From Thiocapsa roseilacustris (lineage in GTDB: Bacteria > Pseudomonadota > Gammaproteobacteria > Chromatiales > Chromatiaceae): a stretch of 64,000 nucleotides of DNA. The notes under the pieces were generated by a model. That model made no database searches, had not been told where the DNA came from, and saw only the letters and a program-made list of their open reading frames with translations. Position numbers and translations under genes: made by a program. The DNA is taken from positions 13,715-77,714 of the forward strand of contig NZ_JBBWVE010000031.1 in assembly GCF_041903755.1 (NCBI RefSeq), given 5' to 3'. Every line of letters begins with the position of its first letter. Positions within the stretch are counted from its first letter, which is position 1. Shown here one piece after another: positions 26,851 to 37,321 of the stretch.

Positions 26851-26949
26851 GACGACCGTGGCAAAGGGATTTCGAGTTGTTCGACTTATTCTCGAACCGA
26901 CCGGCCGCCACGCGGGAATCGGGTGCGCTCAGGTTATCCTTCGCGCACA

Positions 26950-29900
26950 ATGAGCACCGCTCACCGCTGCATGGAGCTCGACGTGACCACAAGCGCCCTG
27001 ACGCCAGGCCTGATGCTTGTCCACGGCAACCGCCCGGAAGATCTGCGCGATCTTCTGGTGGAATGGATGGCGCGCTATCCGTTGGCACCTCTCGAAAACG
27101 AGATCATTCTTGCGCAGAGCAACGGTATTGCGCAGTGGCTGAAGCTCGCGCTCGCCGCCGATGCCGCTCCGGACTCGGGTGAGTTTGCCGCCGGCGAGCG
27201 GGGCGTCGGGATCGCCGCGGCGCTTGAGATCTCTCTGCCGGCGCGCTTTCTCTGGCGGGTCTACCGGGCGGTCCTTGGTAGCGATGCGGTCCCGGAGGTC
27301 TCGCCCTTCGACAAGTCGCGCTTGGTCTGGCGGTTGATGCGGCTCCTGCCCGAGCTGTTGGCTCGGCCTGCATACCTGTCGCTGCGGCGCTTCCTGCAGA
27401 CGGATGCGGACCTGCGCAAACGCTTCCAGCTCGCCGAGCGTCTGGCCGATCTCTACGACCAGTATCAGGTCTACCGCGCCGACTGGCTGGCCGCCTGGGG
27501 CAACGGCGAAGACGTGCTGATCGAGGCGCGTGGCGGTCGCCTTCCCTTGCCGGAGGAGCAGCGTTGGCAGTCGGGACTCTGGCGTGCGCTGCTGGCGGAT
27601 GTCGAGACGGACGTCGAGGGCAGAGGACAGGAGGCCGGCATCGGTCGCGCGGACGTCCACGAGGCATTCCTGCGCCGTGTGTCCGACTGGCCCGACGATA
27701 CGCACCCGCGCGGTCTACCCCGTCGGGTGATGGTCTTCGGGATCTCCAGTCTGCCGCGTCAGTCGCTGGAGGTGCTGGCCGGGATGGCGCGCTGGAGCCA
27801 GGTCCTCATGTGCGTCCACAACCCTTGCGAACATTACTGGGCCGACATCGTCGCCGACAAGGATCTGTTGCGCGCTGAGCGCAGCCGCCAGCAACGCCGC
27901 GACGGCATGCCGACGGACCTGTCCGAGGAGCGGATGCACCTGCACGCCCACCCGCTGCTCGCGGCCTGGGGCAAGCAAGGCCGCGACTTCATCGGCCTGC
28001 TCGACGAGCACGACGACGCGACGGCTCGGGCGGGCTATCTCGGGCGTTTCAATGCCATCGGCCAGCGGATCGATCTGTTCGACGCCTCGCGAGAGGCTCG
28101 CTCTCTGCTCGAACAGCTCCAGGACGACATCCGCGATCTCCGCCCGCTCGCCGAGACCCGCACACATTGGCCGGAGGTGCCTTCCAGGGGCGATGACTCG
28201 ATCCGCTTCCATATTGCACACAGTCCGCAGCGCGAGGTCGAGATCCTGCATGACGTCCTGCTCGCGGCCTTCAATGCCGATGCGAGCCTGACCCCGCGCG
28301 ACATCATCGTCATGGTGCCGGATATCGACACCTATGCGCCGCATATCCAGGCGGTGTTCGGTCTGGTCGACCGTGAGGATCCGCGCTACATCCCCTACAG
28401 CGTCGCGGATCAGGGCCGACGTGCGACCGAGCCCTTGATCCAGGCCCTTGCGAAGCTGCTGGAGCTGCCCCGATCGCGTCTCGCGGTCAGCGATGTGCTC
28501 GATCTGCTCGAAGCCCCGGCCCTGCGCCGGCGCTTCGGCATCGCCGAGACGGACCTCCCGCGGCTCCACCGCTGGATCCGCGGGGCCAACATCCGTTGGG
28601 GCCTGCATGCCGAGCAGCGCGCGAGCCTCGATCTACCGATACAGCCCGACGCGCAGGCCCAACACACCTGGCTGTTCGGTTTGCGCCGGATGCTGCTCGG
28701 CTATGCGGTCGGCGCCGCCGGCGAGGAGGGTGCCTGGCAGGGGATCGAGTCGTTCGACGAGATCGGCGGTCTGGACGCGGCCCTGCTCGGTCCGCTCGTG
28801 CACCTGATCGAGCGTCTTGATTCCACCTGGCGGACCCTGCGCGAGCCCGCGACCGTCGCCGACTGGTGCAGGCGTTTGCGCGCTCTGATGGCGGATTTCT
28901 TCGACGCCGCCGACAACGGCGAGGCCTTCACCCTCATGCAGCTCGACACCGCCCTGCAAGGATGGCAGGACGCCTGCGACGAGGCTGCGCTTGCTGAGAA
29001 GCTGCCCCTGTCGGTCGTCGGCGAGTACTGGCTCTCGCAGCTGGACGACGGCGGCCTGTCGCAACGCTTCTTCGCCGGCGCTGTGACCTTCGCGACCCTG
29101 ATGCCGATGCGGGCCATCCCCTTTCGCCGGGTCTGCCTGCTCGGCATGAACGACGGCGATTACCCGCGCACCAGGATCCCGATGGACTTCGACCTCATGG
29201 GTCGCGACTACCGACCCGGCGACCGCTCGCGGCGCGAGGACGACCGCTATCTCTTTCTCGAAGCCCTGCTTTCGGCACGGGACCATCTGCACATCTCCTG
29301 GGTTGGACGCAGCATTACCGACAACGGCGTGCGACCGCCCTCGGTGCTGGTCGCCCAATTGCGCGACCACCTCGCCGCCGGTTGGCGGATGGCGCCCGAT
29401 AAGGCGCTGGCGGAGGAGAGCGGCTCGATCGATCCAGATCAGGCCCTCTTGAATGCACTCACGGTGGAGCATCCGCTGCAGCCCTTCAGCCCCGATTACT
29501 TCCCGCCGGAGCCCCACTCGGAGCGGCCGCCGAGCGTCGCCCCGCTCTTCACCTATGCCCGGGAGTGGCGTCCGCTCGATGCGGTGCTACCCCCTCGCCC
29601 GGATGCCGCGCCGCAACCGCCGACGACCGTATTGCCGCCGCTGTCCCGCGACGAGCCGCTCGGTCTGCGTGATCTTGTCGACCTTCTCAAGTCGCCGGTG
29701 AAGGCATTTTTCCGCCAGCGGCTCGGCGTCCTTTTCGAGACCGACGATCCGACGAGCGAGGATCAAGAGCCCTTCACACTCGAGGGGCTCGGCAGGTGGC
29801 AGCTGCAAGACGAGCTGATCCGGGTCCAAGCGCAGGCGCTGTCAGAGGGTGAGCCGATCGCCGCGGCGCGCGCGAGCCGTCTCGATCGAATCCGCCGGCG

Positions 29901-30627
29901 CGGCGATCTTGCGCCGGGTGGCTTCGGCGAGGCCCTTGCCGCGGACCTGGTCGAACCGATGGATACGCTTTTCGCGAACTATCAAGACGCGCTCTTCCGC
30001 TGGCCGCACCCTAGCGACGACGAAGAAGAGATCCGGTTTCAAACCGATCTTCCGACGCCCGTGCCCGAGCTGGCGGATTGGATCGGCGGCATCCGCACCG
30101 ACGCCGAGGGCCTTCGAGGACGTGTGCTCATCGAGGCGAGCGACCTGGTCAAGAACGGTCAGTACCGCGGCGAGAAGCTCATCCGTCACTGGGTCGCGCA
30201 TCTGGCCCTGCATCTAACGGGCGGCCCCCTCACCACACTGGTCCTCAGCAAGGCCGGCAATGTCGAGCTCAAGCCACTGCCGGTCGAGCATGCGAAGGCG
30301 CACCTGACCGCGCTGCTGGTGGCCTGGCAGGTCGGCATGTGCCGTCCGCTCCCGCTGGCTGCGAAGACCGCGCTCGAGTGGCTCAAGGTCGGCGATGCGC
30401 CGAAGGCGCGCACGACCTACGAGGGCGGCTATATGCAAACCGGCGAGGTCGAAACCGACGCCTATCTCGCACGCGCCTACCCGGACTTCGACGCACTTTG
30501 CGCGAGCGGTGAGTTCGCAACGCTGGCCGAGAGCCTGCTGCGTCCGCTCTATACCGCGATGCATGCCGGCGACAAGAAGAAGCCGGACCGGCCCGCCGCA
30601 GCGCAAGCGACCGGAGCCGCCGCATGA
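26950..30627 (+). CDS. recC: Exodeoxyribonuclease V subunit gamma
   Basis: A 1225-residue subunit of the RecBCD helicase-nuclease. Recognisable segments are LMLVHGNRPEDLRDLLVEWM and ENEIILAQSNGIAQWLKLALA at the N-terminus (inactivated helicase domain 1), PRRVMVFGISSLPRQSLEVLAGMA, RDIIVMVPDIDTYAPHIQAVFG, IPYSVADQG and RVCLLGMNDGDYPRTRIPMDFDLM. RecC recognises Chi and holds the complex together. I chose ATG 26950; ATG 26971 is possible and the frame is open to 26923. It overlaps recB by ATGA. The order recC-recB-recD without the ptrA protease gene seen in E. coli is common outside enterobacteria. Confidence 0.9.
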   Translation: MSTAHRCMELDVTTSALTPGLMLVHGNRPEDLRDLLVEWMARYPLAPLENEIILAQSNGIAQWLKLALAADAAPDSGEFAAGERGVGIAAALEISLPARFLWRVYRAVLGSDAVPEVSPFDKSRLVWRLMRLLPELLARPAYLSLRRFLQTDADLRKRFQLAERLADLYDQYQVYRADWLAAWGNGEDVLIEARGGRLPLPEEQRWQSGLWRALLADVETDVEGRGQEAGIGRADVHEAFLRRVSDWPDDTHPRGLPRRVMVFGISSLPRQSLEVLAGMARWSQVLMCVHNPCEHYWADIVADKDLLRAERSRQQRRDGMPTDLSEERMHLHAHPLLAAWGKQGRDFIGLLDEHDDATARAGYLGRFNAIGQRIDLFDASREARSLLEQLQDDIRDLRPLAETRTHWPEVPSRGDDSIRFHIAHSPQREVEILHDVLLAAFNADASLTPRDIIVMVPDIDTYAPHIQAVFGLVDREDPRYIPYSVADQGRRATEPLIQALAKLLELPRSRLAVSDVLDLLEAPALRRRFGIAETDLPRLHRWIRGANIRWGLHAEQRASLDLPIQPDAQAQHTWLFGLRRMLLGYAVGAAGEEGAWQGIESFDEIGGLDAALLGPLVHLIERLDSTWRTLREPATVADWCRRLRALMADFFDAADNGEAFTLMQLDTALQGWQDACDEAALAEKLPLSVVGEYWLSQLDDGGLSQRFFAGAVTFATLMPMRAIPFRRVCLLGMNDGDYPRTRIPMDFDLMGRDYRPGDRSRREDDRYLFLEALLSARDHLHISWVGRSITDNGVRPPSVLVAQLRDHLAAGWRMAPDKALAEESGSIDPDQALLNALTVEHPLQPFSPDYFPPEPHSERPPSVAPLFTYAREWRPLDAVLPPRPDAAPQPPTTVLPPLSRDEPLGLRDLVDLLKSPVKAFFRQRLGVLFETDDPTSEDQEPFTLEGLGRWQLQDELIRVQAQALSEGEPIAAARASRLDRIRRRGDLAPGGFGEALAADLVEPMDTLFANYQDALFRWPHPSDDEEEIRFQTDLPTPVPELADWIGGIRTDAEGLRGRVLIEASDLVKNGQYRGEKLIRHWVAHLALHLTGGPLTTLVLSKAGNVELKPLPVEHAKAHLTALLVAWQVGMCRPLPLAAKTALEWLKVGDAPKARTTYEGGYMQTGEVETDAYLARAYPDFDALCASGEFATLAESLLRPLYTAMHAGDKKKPDRPAAAQATGAAA

Positions 30628-33600
30628 GTCCCGAGAATAGCCGACCCGCAGTGACCCAGATTTCCGATCAGGCGGATATCGCAGCGGTCTCTCGTCGGGC
30701 TGAAGCCCGACCCACAGGCTCCGATTCGCTCGATCCGCTGCGCTTTCCGCTTTGGGGCAGCCGACTGATCGAGGCCAGTGCCGGCACCGGCAAGACCTTC
30801 ACCATTGCGACACTCTATGTCCGCTTAGTGCTCGGCCATGGCGTGCCGAACGACGCCCCCCAAGCTGCACCGGACACCGCACCGCGCGCCTTCACCCCGC
30901 CCGAGATCCTGGTCGTCACTTTCACCGATGCCGCCACGCGCGAGCTGCGCGACCGCATCCGCGCGCGTCTGGCTGAGGCGGCGACTGTCTTTCGCGCCGA
31001 GCCGGACGGGATCGCCGCACGCCCTCCGGGCGAGGATCCGCTACACGACCTGCGCGCCGAATACCCGCCCGAGCACTGGCCGGCCTGCGCGCGCAAGCTG
31101 CAGCTGGCCGCCGAATGGATGGACGAGGCCGCCGTCTCGACCATCCACGGCTGGTGCAATCGGATGCTGCGCGAGCACGCCTTCGACAGCGACAGCCATT
31201 TCACCCAGACCCTGGAGACCGATCAGAGCGAGCTGCTCGCCGAGGTGGTGCGGGACTATTGGCGGACCTTCATGATCCCGCTCGACGCCGAGTCGGTCGC
31301 CGAGGTGCGTCAATGGTGGTCCGGTCCCGAGGCGCTGCAGGGGGCCATCCGGGCACTCGTCGAGCATGCCGATCGGCTCGACCCCGCGGCGGAGCCGGCC
31401 GTCACGCTCAAGGCTGTCCGCACGGAGAAGGCGGACCGTCTCGCCGCGCTCAAGGCCCCTTGGGCGACCTGGGCGGACGAGCTTGAGGCGCTTCTGGATG
31501 ACGCCGTCGACAGCAAGCGCGCCAAGCTGCAGAAACGTTTCTACAGCAACTGGTTGAAGGCGCTACGGGACTGGGCTGCCGACCCCGCCGCCGAGTCGCT
31601 CGACCTGGCGAAAGGCTGGGAGCGTCTCACGCCCGCGGGTCTTGCCGCTGTCTGGAAAGGTGATCCCCCCGCCCATCCCGCCCTACAGGCGATCGCCCAC
31701 CTCAAAGCCGAGCTGGCCGATTTGCCCACGCCAGGCTCCGCACTCTTGCGTCACGCGGCCCGCTGGGTCGCCGATCGCTTCGCCGCAGAGCAGACCCGCC
31801 GCGCCCAGATGGGCTTCAACGACCTGCTGACCCGGCTCGACGCCGCCCTGCAAGGCGACAACAGCGAGCGTCTGGCCGAGATCATCCGCCGCCAGTTCCC
31901 CGTCGCCCTGATCGACGAGTTCCAGGACACCGACCCGGTGCAGTACCGCATCTTCGATGCCGTCTACCGGGTCGCCGCGAACCACCCCGCGACCGCGCTC
32001 ATCCTCATCGGCGACCCGAAGCAGGCGATCTATGCCTTCCGCGGTGCGGACATCTACACCTATCTCGCCGCCCGCCGAGCCTGCGCCGGGCGTCTCTACA
32101 CCCTGAAGCGAAACTACCGCTCCACGCCCGACATGGTCGCCGCGACCAATCGCTGCTTCGAGGCGGCCGAGAACCGAGCGAGCGGTGCAGGCGCATTCCT
32201 CTTCCGCAGCGACAACGACAACGATACGAATACCGGAACCGGGACCGACAATCCGGTGCCCTTCATCGCGGCGGACGCGAAGGGGCGCAAGGACGCGCTG
32301 CAGATCGACGGCCAATCGCTGCCGGCGCTTACCGCCTGTTGGCTGCCGCCGAACGTACCGGGCAAGCCGCTGAGCAAGGACGCCTATCGCAGCCGGATCG
32401 CTGATGTCTGTGCCGCGGAGATGGTGCGTCTGCTCAATCTCGGGCAGACCGGGCACGCGGCCTTTGTCGGCGAGGGCGCATCCAAGCCGCTGCGCCCGGC
32501 GCATCTGGCCGTGTTGGTCAACACCGGCAAGGAGGCGGCGATCATCCGCCGCGCCCTGGCGCAACGCGGTGTGCGTAGCGTCTATCTCTCCGACCGGGAC
32601 TCGGTCTACCAAAGCCCGCAGGCCGGCGAGCTGCAACACTGGCTGGCCGCCTGCGCCGAGCCCGACGACGCGCGGCTGCTGCGGGCTGCGCTGGCCACCG
32701 CCACACTCGGTCTAAGCTGGTCCGAGCTCGATCGTCTGAACCACGACGAGCTCGCCTGGGAGTCGCGCGTGCTGCAGTTCCGCGCCTATCGCGACACCTG
32801 GCGCCGCCAAGGCGTGCTGCCCATGCTGCGTCGTCTGCTCAACGACTTCGACGTCCCCGCGCGGTTGCTTGCATCGGAGCCGGGGTTCGACGGGGAGCGC
32901 ACTCTCACCGACCTGCTCCATCTCGCCGAGCTGCTGCAACAGGCCAGCGTCCAGCTCGACGGCGAGCATGCGCTGATCCGCCATCTCGCCGAGCAGTGCC
33001 GGGATGCAGACCGCGGTGCGGGCGGCGATGCCCGCCAGATCCGTCTTGAGAGCGATGCCGATCTGGTGCAGGTGGTGACGGTCCATAAATCCAAGGGACT
33101 CGAGTACCCGTTGGTGTTCCTGCCGTTCGCTGCGGATCATCGGCAGATCGCGAAAGCCGACCTGCCGCTCAAATGGCACGATGCGCAGGGCCGGCTGCAG
33201 CTCGGGCTCTGCGCCGATGAGGAAATCCTGGAGCGGGCCGACCGCGAGCGTCTGGGCGAGGATCTGCGCAAGCTCTATGTCGCACTGACCCGCGCCCGGC
33301 ATGCGACTTGGGTCGGTCTCGCACCGCTGGCCGGACTGGAAGGCGGCGCCTTCGGGTATCTGCTGGGCGGCGACGCCGTTCTGGCCCCGGATGGTCTGGC
33401 ACAGGCGCTCAAGGATCTGCGCGGCGACTGTGCGTCCATCGCGGTGGTCGAGGCGCCCCAGCCTTCGCCCGATGCATTACGGGACCGGTTCGTCCCGGCC
33501 GCTCCGCCGCGCCGTCTCGGGCCCGCGCGCACATCGATCCCTGTCGTGCGCGAACCCTGGTGGATCGCCAGCTATTCGGCCCTGCGCACCGTCGCCGGCG

Positions 33601-34541
33601 ACGACCCTGCGCGGTCCGTGACACCCGCCGAGACGCCGGTCCATCCCTCGGCCCGGGCGCCCGCCGATACCCCGACCGAGGATCGGTTCCGGGAGATGCA
33701 GGCCGCGCAAACAGCCACGCCGACCACAGATCTGTCTCCCTCGACGTCAAGCCAGGACGCAAGCGATCGGCTACCCGCCGCCGGATCCATCCACGCCTTC
33801 CCGCGCGGGCCGGAGGCGGGCACCTTCCTCCACGATCTCCTCGAATGGGCCGCCGATCCGGGATTCGCCGAGGCCGCCGCCGATCCGGTGCGACTGCGCG
33901 ACACCGTCGCCCGACGCTGTCAGGTGCGCGGCTGGTCCCAATGGATCGATCCGCTCACGGCCTGGCTGGAGTCCTTCCTGACGACGCCCTTGCCCGTCCC
34001 CGCGATGGGAGCGCTTCCGGCCACCACCTTCAGCCTTGTCGACCTGACCGGCGCCGTGCCCGAGATGGAGTTCTGGCTCGCTGCCCACCATGCCGACACG
34101 CGCGAGGTCGACCGGCTGGTCTGCACCTACACCCTCGACCGTGCGCCCCGCCCGAAGCTCCAAACCAATATTCTCAACGGCATGCTCAAGGGCTTCATGG
34201 ACCTGGTCTTCGAGCACGAGGGCCGCTACTACGTGGCCGACTACAAATCCAACTGGCTCGGCCCGGACGCTGCCGCCTACACCCCGGAGGCCATGCGCGC
34301 CGAGATCCTGCACGCGCGCTACGAGCTTCAATACGTCCTCTATCTCTTCGCACTGCATCGGCTGCTCAAGGCGCGCTTGCCGGACTACGACTACGACCGC
34401 CATGTCGGCGGCGCCGTCTATCTTTTCCTGCGCGGCATCGAGGCGCCGAGCCGGGGCATCCATGCCGAGCGTCCGCCGCGTGAGCTGATCGAGGCGTTGG
34501 ATCGCTGCTTTGCGCGAAAGTCGAACGAGGGAGGCTCATGA
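30624..34541 (+). CDS. recB: Exodeoxyribonuclease V subunit beta
   Basis: A 1305-residue SF1A helicase and nuclease. Walker A is ASAGTGKTFTI at residues 51-61, Walker B/motif II is LIDEFQDTDPVQYRIF near 430, motif V/VI segments are VVTVHKSKGLEYPLVFLPF and KLYVALTRARHATWVG, and the C-terminal RecB nuclease domain has YYVADYKSNWLG near 1203 followed by YELQYVLYLFALHRLL. Residues about 529-543 (DNDNDTNTGTGTDN) are encoded by a GACAAC-type repeat and form an in-frame insertion in a surface loop. A Pro/Thr-rich linker around 1000-1055 separates helicase and nuclease. It overlaps recD by ATGA. Confidence 0.92.
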   Translation: MSPENSRPAVTQISDQADIAAVSRRAEARPTGSDSLDPLRFPLWGSRLIEASAGTGKTFTIATLYVRLVLGHGVPNDAPQAAPDTAPRAFTPPEILVVTFTDAATRELRDRIRARLAEAATVFRAEPDGIAARPPGEDPLHDLRAEYPPEHWPACARKLQLAAEWMDEAAVSTIHGWCNRMLREHAFDSDSHFTQTLETDQSELLAEVVRDYWRTFMIPLDAESVAEVRQWWSGPEALQGAIRALVEHADRLDPAAEPAVTLKAVRTEKADRLAALKAPWATWADELEALLDDAVDSKRAKLQKRFYSNWLKALRDWAADPAAESLDLAKGWERLTPAGLAAVWKGDPPAHPALQAIAHLKAELADLPTPGSALLRHAARWVADRFAAEQTRRAQMGFNDLLTRLDAALQGDNSERLAEIIRRQFPVALIDEFQDTDPVQYRIFDAVYRVAANHPATALILIGDPKQAIYAFRGADIYTYLAARRACAGRLYTLKRNYRSTPDMVAATNRCFEAAENRASGAGAFLFRSDNDNDTNTGTGTDNPVPFIAADAKGRKDALQIDGQSLPALTACWLPPNVPGKPLSKDAYRSRIADVCAAEMVRLLNLGQTGHAAFVGEGASKPLRPAHLAVLVNTGKEAAIIRRALAQRGVRSVYLSDRDSVYQSPQAGELQHWLAACAEPDDARLLRAALATATLGLSWSELDRLNHDELAWESRVLQFRAYRDTWRRQGVLPMLRRLLNDFDVPARLLASEPGFDGERTLTDLLHLAELLQQASVQLDGEHALIRHLAEQCRDADRGAGGDARQIRLESDADLVQVVTVHKSKGLEYPLVFLPFAADHRQIAKADLPLKWHDAQGRLQLGLCADEEILERADRERLGEDLRKLYVALTRARHATWVGLAPLAGLEGGAFGYLLGGDAVLAPDGLAQALKDLRGDCASIAVVEAPQPSPDALRDRFVPAAPPRRLGPARTSIPVVREPWWIASYSALRTVAGDDPARSVTPAETPVHPSARAPADTPTEDRFREMQAAQTATPTTDLSPSTSSQDASDRLPAAGSIHAFPRGPEAGTFLHDLLEWAADPGFAEAAADPVRLRDTVARRCQVRGWSQWIDPLTAWLESFLTTPLPVPAMGALPATTFSLVDLTGAVPEMEFWLAAHHADTREVDRLVCTYTLDRAPRPKLQTNILNGMLKGFMDLVFEHEGRYYVADYKSNWLGPDAAAYTPEAMRAEILHARYELQYVLYLFALHRLLKARLPDYDYDRHVGGAVYLFLRGIEAPSRGIHAERPPRELIEALDRCFARKSNEGGS

Positions 34542-36685
34542 GCAGGATTCGGACGATGCAAGCCGCGCAGGGTCATGGCGCTCAAGATGCCCGAGGGCAA
34601 TCCATGGAAACGCTTCTCGCCGGCTGGGCCGAGCGCGCCTGGCTGCGCGCGCTCGATGTCGCCTTCGCCGATTTCCTCCGCCGAGAGGTACCGGATGCGC
34701 CCCCTTTGCTGATCCTCGCCGCGGCGCTGGCGAGTCATCAACTCGGTCGCGGCCACGCCTGTCTCGATCTGGAGGCCACGCTAAAGGATCCAACCTTCGC
34801 CCTGTCCTTGCCCCCCGAGGGTACCGACACCGCGGAGACGGACACCCCGCCGCACCCCGCCGAGGTGCTGGAAGGTCTGACCCTGCGCGACTGGCAGGCG
34901 GCGCTCGCCCATCCCGAACTGGTCGGCCAGGGCGTCGGCGACACGCCGCTGGTCCTGGTCGGTCCGCGACTCTATCTGCGCCGTTACTGGCGCTACGAGC
35001 AGGCCGTGCGCGCCGGTATCGACGCCCGCTCGGCACGTTCCGAGGCCCTGCAGGACGCACTGCCGATCGAGGCCATGCGCCCGGTACTCGAGCGTCTCTT
35101 CCCGCCCGCCCGGACTCCCGGCCAAACGGCCGACTGGCAGAAGCTCGCCTGCGCGCTCGCCGCCCGCAGCGCCTTCAGCATCATCACCGGCGGTCCCGGT
35201 ACGGGGAAGACCACGACCGTCGTCCGACTCCTCGCCTTGCTGCAAGCCCTGGCGCTTGTCGAGCCGCCTGCGGATCAGCCGGCGCGCACACTGCGCCCCC
35301 TGCGCATCCGTCTCGCGGCACCCACCGGCAAGGCCGCAGCCCGTCTGAACGAATCCATCGCCGCCGCGGTCGCCAGCTTGCCGCTCGACGACCTTGCACA
35401 GGGCGAGGCCGTGCGCGCAGCTATCCCCGTCACCGTGAGCACGCTCCACCGCCTGCTCGGCAGTCGCCCCGACACCCGCCGCCTGCGTCACCATGCCGGC
35501 AACCCGCTGGCGCTCGATGTGCTGGTCATCGACGAGGCATCCATGGTCGATCTGGAGATGATGGCCGCCGTCCTCGATGCCCTGCCGGTGAACGCGCGCC
35601 TTATTCTGCTCGGCGACAAGGACCAGCTCGCCTCGGTCGAGGCCGGTGCCGTGCTCGGCGAGCTGTGCGGTCGCGCCCGTGAAGGCCACTACACCCCGAG
35701 TACCCGGGAGTGGCTCGAGAACGCGACCGGCGAGCACATCCCCTCAGATCTCGTCGATCCTGCCGGCACGGCGCTCGATCAGTCCGTCGTCATGCTTCGC
35801 CACAGCCACCGTTTTTCGGCCGACAGCGGCATCGGCCGGCTCGCCGAGGCGGTCAATGCCGGCGACCCGGTCAAGGTCCGCGACATCTGGACGCGCGGCT
35901 ACGCCGACCTCGCCCTGGTCGCGCTTAACGGCACCGAGGATGCGGCCTTTCGGTCACTGGTCATCGAGGGCGCGGCGAGCTCGCCGCTCGATCCGCGGCA
36001 CGGAGCCGAAGGGCGGCGAGCGCAGACCGACGCTCGGCCGCCGCGACACGGCTACCGCCATTACCTCGACACCCTGCAAAAAGGCCAACCCGCTCGAGAC
36101 GCCGATGCGTCGGCCTACGACGCCTGGGCACGCGATGTTCTGCAGGCTCACGGCGCGTTCCAATGTCTCTGCGCCCTGCGCCGCGGACCCTGGGGCGTCG
36201 AGGGGCTCAACCAGCGCATTGCCGATCTGCTGCACGACGCGGATCTCATCCCCGCCAGCAGCGGTTGGTATCTCGGGCGACCCGTCCTGATCACCCGCAA
36301 CGACTACGGCCTAGGGCTCATGAACGGCGACATCGGCATCACCTTGGTCCGCCCCGCACCCGACGATCGGGACCGGACGCTCCGCGTCGCTTTCCCCGCC
36401 GGCGATGCCCAAGACGGCATCAAATGGATCCTCCCCAGCCGCCTCCAGGCGGTCGAAACCGTCTATGCGCTAACCGTCCACAAATCCCAAGGCTCGGAGT
36501 TCAGCCACGCCGCACTCGTTCTGACCGAGAGCCTCAGCCCGATCCTCACGCGCGAGCTGCTCTACACCGGCATCACCCGCGCACGCGCCCACCTGACCTT
36601 GGTGCAGCCGGGCGGCGATCAGGTGCTGGAACAAGCGGTGCAGCGGCGGGTGTTGCGGGCGAGCGGGCTTTTGGGTGAAGGGTGA
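34538..36685 (+). CDS. recD: Exodeoxyribonuclease V subunit alpha
   Basis: A 715-residue SF1B helicase. Walker A is IITGGPGTGKTTTVVRLL near residue 217, motif Ia LAAPTGKAAARLNESI, motif II LVIDEASMVDLEMM near 329, motif III ILLGDKDQLASVEAGAVLGELC, then YALTVHKSQGSEFSHAALVL and LLYTGITRARAHLTLV at the C-terminus. It is slightly longer than E. coli RecD (608), with extra segments around 330-420 and 480-510 (including a charged stretch GAEGRRAQTDARPPRHGY). It completes the recC-recB-recD operon of fast 5'-3' and 3'-5' motors for double-strand break repair and degradation of foreign linear DNA. Confidence 0.92.
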   Translation: MSRIRTMQAAQGHGAQDARGQSMETLLAGWAERAWLRALDVAFADFLRREVPDAPPLLILAAALASHQLGRGHACLDLEATLKDPTFALSLPPEGTDTAETDTPPHPAEVLEGLTLRDWQAALAHPELVGQGVGDTPLVLVGPRLYLRRYWRYEQAVRAGIDARSARSEALQDALPIEAMRPVLERLFPPARTPGQTADWQKLACALAARSAFSIITGGPGTGKTTTVVRLLALLQALALVEPPADQPARTLRPLRIRLAAPTGKAAARLNESIAAAVASLPLDDLAQGEAVRAAIPVTVSTLHRLLGSRPDTRRLRHHAGNPLALDVLVIDEASMVDLEMMAAVLDALPVNARLILLGDKDQLASVEAGAVLGELCGRAREGHYTPSTREWLENATGEHIPSDLVDPAGTALDQSVVMLRHSHRFSADSGIGRLAEAVNAGDPVKVRDIWTRGYADLALVALNGTEDAAFRSLVIEGAASSPLDPRHGAEGRRAQTDARPPRHGYRHYLDTLQKGQPARDADASAYDAWARDVLQAHGAFQCLCALRRGPWGVEGLNQRIADLLHDADLIPASSGWYLGRPVLITRNDYGLGLMNGDIGITLVRPAPDDRDRTLRVAFPAGDAQDGIKWILPSRLQAVETVYALTVHKSQGSEFSHAALVLTESLSPILTRELLYTGITRARAHLTLVQPGGDQVLEQAVQRRVLRASGLLGEG

Positions 36686-36690
36686 AGAGT

Positions 36691-36750
36691 CTCGTGACAT
36701 CCGCTCCGCGGTGTCACGCATGCCCCTGGCGCTCCGCGCCACGTCCCACG
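36691..36750 (+). repeat. Family C double-hairpin repeat, copy 1
   Basis: Starts CTCGTGACATCCGCTCCGCG then GTGTCACGCATGCCCC, then TGGCGCTCCGCGCCACGT: two hairpins, GTGACA...TGTCAC and GTGGCGC-type. The inverted copy is at 44680-44740. It lies 6 bp after the recD stop. The rest of the 636-bp stretch to 37321 shows no supported gene. Confidence 0.78.
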
Positions 36751-37321
36751 ATGGCCGAAATCGTGAGCAAGCCCGATTCACACGGCAGACTTGTCGTCGT
36801 CCGACGCGTGGTTGTTTGCCACCTCGATTCGGGACCATCATCCTGGGATCATGGTTCTACGAGGAGGATCTGGTCCGGTTCAGTCCCGAGATTCAGCAGC
36901 TCAGCGTCCCGATCGAGCCATGAGGGTCAGGGAAGCTCGTAAGCACCCGATTGGTCGTCGAGTCCCACGCGGTCGAATAGGTCAGGTCCACGCTCGGACT
37001 GCACCGGGCCGCGGCAGCGTAGTTATGCCCCGGCCCTTGCCCATGGCGTTGGATACGCTGTTGTAGGCGTGACGGTGACAAGGATGAAGGTTGAACCTAG
37101 ATCCGGCAGTTTAACTGCCCTTGGAGTGCGTCTCGCTCGGTGCCCTGCAAGGCGCAACGAGGCGGCGTCGTGCTGCCGCCGGGATCACCGCCTTCGCGCC
37201 TGGCGGTCAAATCGATCCGAGTGATCCGCACACGAGTGGGCGTAAACTCACGAGCCTCGGAGGAGTTCGTCGACCGCGCTCTGGGGAAGATACAGGCCGT
37301 TCCCCACGAACGTGAAAATAG

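Noticed and set aside
36893..37081. Possible RHS-like fragment on the minus strand (VDLTYSTAWDSTTNRVL)
   Set aside because: Only about 35 residues with a vague YD-repeat feel and no flanking match; too weak to call.
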